Shown one piece after another: positions 6,201 to 6,814 of a stretch of 6,814 nt of DNA. The notes under the pieces are model-generated. The model was not told the DNA's origin and did not search any database. It saw only the letters and a list, made by a program, of their open reading frames with translations. A program made the translations under genes and the position numbers. This stretch comes from Muribaculaceae bacterium (GTDB lineage: Bacteria; Bacteroidota; Bacteroidia; Bacteroidales; Muribaculaceae): NCBI GenBank assembly GCA_902836725.1, contig CADFRV010000137.1, positions 1-6,814 on the forward strand. Reading direction: 5' to 3'. The first letter of the stretch is position 1, and each line of letters opens with the position of its first letter.

Positions 6201-6814
6201 ACGAGACTGTGCGCCGCATGGTGACAACCCACCGCAGCGCCATGGCCGACCTGGCTTACGCCCTGTTTGTGGAGGGTTACAACGCCGCCCATCCGCTGAC
6301 CGACAGTGTGACCGGTATAACCCCTGAAGCCGATGCCGTCTATGCCGCCGACCGCTATGCCAAGGCTGTGAAAATCCTTGACATGATAGAGGAGAAACTG
6401 CCGGTGCGCATCTCGCCCTACAGCATACAGATAGGGTATCAGATTGCCGACGCATACCTGCGCCTGGGCGCCGAGACCGGCAATGACAACCTCCGTCAGA
6501 AGGGGCTTGACATAATGGCCGGGGAGATAGAGCGTTACGGCGCTTATCTGCCTTATTTCATGGAACTGCGGCGCACTCTTCCGTCAAGCGGTTTTTCCGG
6601 TCTGTCGCCGGCCGACCGATATATCCCGACTTACCTGTATGTGCTGCTCCAGACTTACGCCGATGCCGGCGGCCAGACCAACGAGCTGGCGGAGAAGCTG
6701 GGATGCGTGCCCAGCCAGATCAATTATGTGCTCACTTCGCGGTTCACCCCGGAGCAGGGATTTGTGGTGGAGAGCCGGCGGGGCGGCGGCGGCTACATCC
6801 GCATCGTTCGCATT
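3293..6814 (+). CDS. DUF2723 (GT117/TMEM260-like) membrane glycosyltransferase, 3' end replaced by CtsR-like sequence; partial
   Basis: The frame is open for 1174 codons from the ATG at 3293 with no stop in the window. It encodes a GT-C-type integral membrane glycosyltransferase of the DUF2723 family; the human relative TMEM260 is a protein O-mannosyltransferase, so transfer of a sugar from a lipid carrier to exported protein is plausible here but unproven. The first membrane helix (~10-26) is followed by the loop motif PTASFWDCPEF (29-39; D35 and E38 candidate catalytic acids) and GHPPG (49-53). Further helices occur to ~residue 375 and at ~576-600, 606-623, 641-659 and 675-692, with RERDYAF at 631-637. 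The long soluble C-terminal half starts with the family signature FTNGDNDTFPLWYAQE (727-742) and ends in TPR-like helices (SPADRYIPTYLYVLLQTYADAGG). Up to ~residue 1130 the length is near that usual for Bacteroidales homologues. From ~1129 onward the sequence switches to a CtsR core, probably an assembly chimera. It is divergent from the protease gene, with promoters P1 and P2 upstream. Confidence 0.92.
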   Translation, partial: MKKYRIINDALGWLCFLIASITYLLTVEPTASFWDCPEFIAQGTKLEVGHPPGNPIFMLAARFFVNFAGGDMSKAALMVNSMSALLSAGTILLLFWTITHLVKRLIVKDDAEEVSLMQMLVIFGSGLCGALMYAWSDTFWFSAVEGEVYAFSSFCTALVFWLILKWENRADQPHSDRYLVLIAYIIGVSIAVHLLNLLCIPAIVLVIYYRKFKNTTASGSLIALCISAVIVALILYGLVPGFIEIAQYFELFFVNTVGLSYNMGVVIYAVLFVAVMIWCIKALYEQKNALKIKLLFLVSIVMSGIPFIGSSLWIPVIITLALAVYLFISKELPVRYLTLAALSVLVIFIGYSSYALLLIRSHANPPMNQNSPDNVFALSSYLNREQYGETPLFYGPSFKSTVLYEYDNSGNYNVKRRPAKTVYEKVVKNSPDEPDRYASFESDVRYEMTPNMLFPRMYSTAGSHPQAYMEWANLAEGDLPLVDSPVVVDKDGNTIQSASMPRPSFAQNMRYFFNYQLNYMYWRYFLWNFAGRQNDLAGNGEANRGNWISGIPFIDTPRLGDQSLLPDDIGKNNKGHNVFFMLPLLMGIIGLTWQAFHSKRGIEQFWVVFFFFFMTGIAIVLYLNQPPLQPRERDYAFAGSFYAFAIWVGMGVAGLWALINSLMKNPDGKADARKGVAVAGVCLVAGLAVPLQVVSQTWDDHDRSGRYTTRDFGMNYLSSVDENGIIFTNGDNDTFPLWYAQEVEGYRTDVRVVNLSYLTTDWYANQMRVATDGAAAIDMQVKPEDYAFDRMQYNYFDPENMSKERVNALTALEDLYHNPKSNWKGARIWKYPSMFVPSNVEGAVASGVIAPEEAPAAEEAILLNIYEDPKSPSSGATLSQALTVDMLATSARDGWKRPLYFAMTVPDEYYVSLSPYMRNTGLAYQVAPIYNPDGDTATWTATDKMYRNVTEKFRWGGLDKLGENGDVYLDETVRRMVTTHRSAMADLAYALFVEGYNAAHPLTDSVTGITPEADAVYAADRYAKAVKILDMIEEKLPVRISPYSIQIGYQIADAYLRLGAETGNDNLRQKGLDIMAGEIERYGAYLPYFMELRRTLPSSGFSGLSPADRYIPTYLYVLLQTYADAGGQTNELAEKLGCVPSQINYVLTSRFTPEQGFVVESRRGGGGYIRIVRI
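6680..6814 (+). other. ctsR: CtsR-type repressor DNA-binding core fused in frame (probable chimeric junction)
   Basis: Residues 1130-1174 of the long frame read NELAEKLG, CVPSQINYV (1138-1146), SRFTPEQGFVVES (1149-1161), RRGGGGYIRI (1162-1171). This matches the helix-turn-helix and glycine-rich wing of CtsR, the repressor of clp heat-shock genes in Firmicutes; B. subtilis CtsR has CVPSQINYVINTRFT and ESKRGGGGYIRI in the same order. R1163 corresponds to the wing arginine that McsB phosphorylates. The N-terminal ~28 residues and the C-terminal domain of CtsR are missing, the latter because the window ends. CtsR is a cytoplasmic repressor normally starting a ctsR-mcsA-mcsB-clpC operon; joined here to the C-terminus of an envelope glycosyltransferase it makes little functional sense. 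The segment is somewhat more GC-rich than the preceding gene. Identity of the motif is very secure; a biological fusion is unlikely. Confidence 0.88.

Noticed and set aside
3293..6676. Frameshift or internal stop in the long DUF2723 frame
   Set aside because: Reading the frame line by line shows continuous codons and family-like protein sequence from the ATG to ~6676.
1..6814. tRNA or rRNA genes
   Set aside because: No stretch with a cloverleaf pattern, CCA end or rRNA-like conserved sequence was noticed on either strand.

Overview
The window looks like gut Bacteroidales chromosome, most plausibly Muribaculaceae or a relative. The signs are a DUF2723 membrane glycosyltransferase, a secreted M60-type (mucinase-like) metalloprotease, promoter elements that fit the Bacteroidetes TTTG / TAnnTTTG pattern, no strong Shine-Dalgarno sequences, and frequent ATA isoleucine codons. 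Genus was not tested by any search.

Layout. (1) Bases 2-529, plus strand: the C-terminal end of an unrecognised protein that enters from the left edge. (2) Bases 533-1627: a transposon-like block. It holds a complete Y1/HUH (RAYT-type) transposase on the minus strand (681-1565) with an unusual C-terminal extension. Two direct copies of a REP-like hairpin element (574-610 and 1591-1627) flank it. (3) Bases 1636-3065: a long polypurine tract, then a minus-strand gene for an exported protein with a carbohydrate-binding-like domain and an HEIGH...E zinc protease domain. (4) Bases 3066-3292: a divergent regulatory region with a -7 box for the protease gene, a very good plus-strand promoter overlapped by a 13-bp-arm dyad, and a second weaker promoter. 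(5) Bases 3293-6814, plus strand: a DUF2723 (GT117/TMEM260-like) integral membrane glycosyltransferase, open to the right edge.

Two things stand out. First, the last ~45 codons of the DUF2723 reading frame are not DUF2723-like. They are an almost textbook CtsR DNA-binding core (CVPSQINYV ... ESRRGGGGYIRI), a Firmicutes class III heat-shock repressor, joined in frame. A chimeric assembly with the junction near 6677-6703 is the likeliest explanation; a real fusion would be remarkable. Second, both minus-strand genes end in the same architecture: stop codon, then a transcript stretch almost without G (C/U-rich), then a shared hairpin element. This suggests a repeated 3'-end module that combines Rho-type termination with REP sequences recognised by the resident transposase.

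The genes do not form one pathway. The protease and the glycosyltransferase are divergently transcribed from a shared 227-bp region and both act at the cell envelope, so coordinated expression is possible but not shown.
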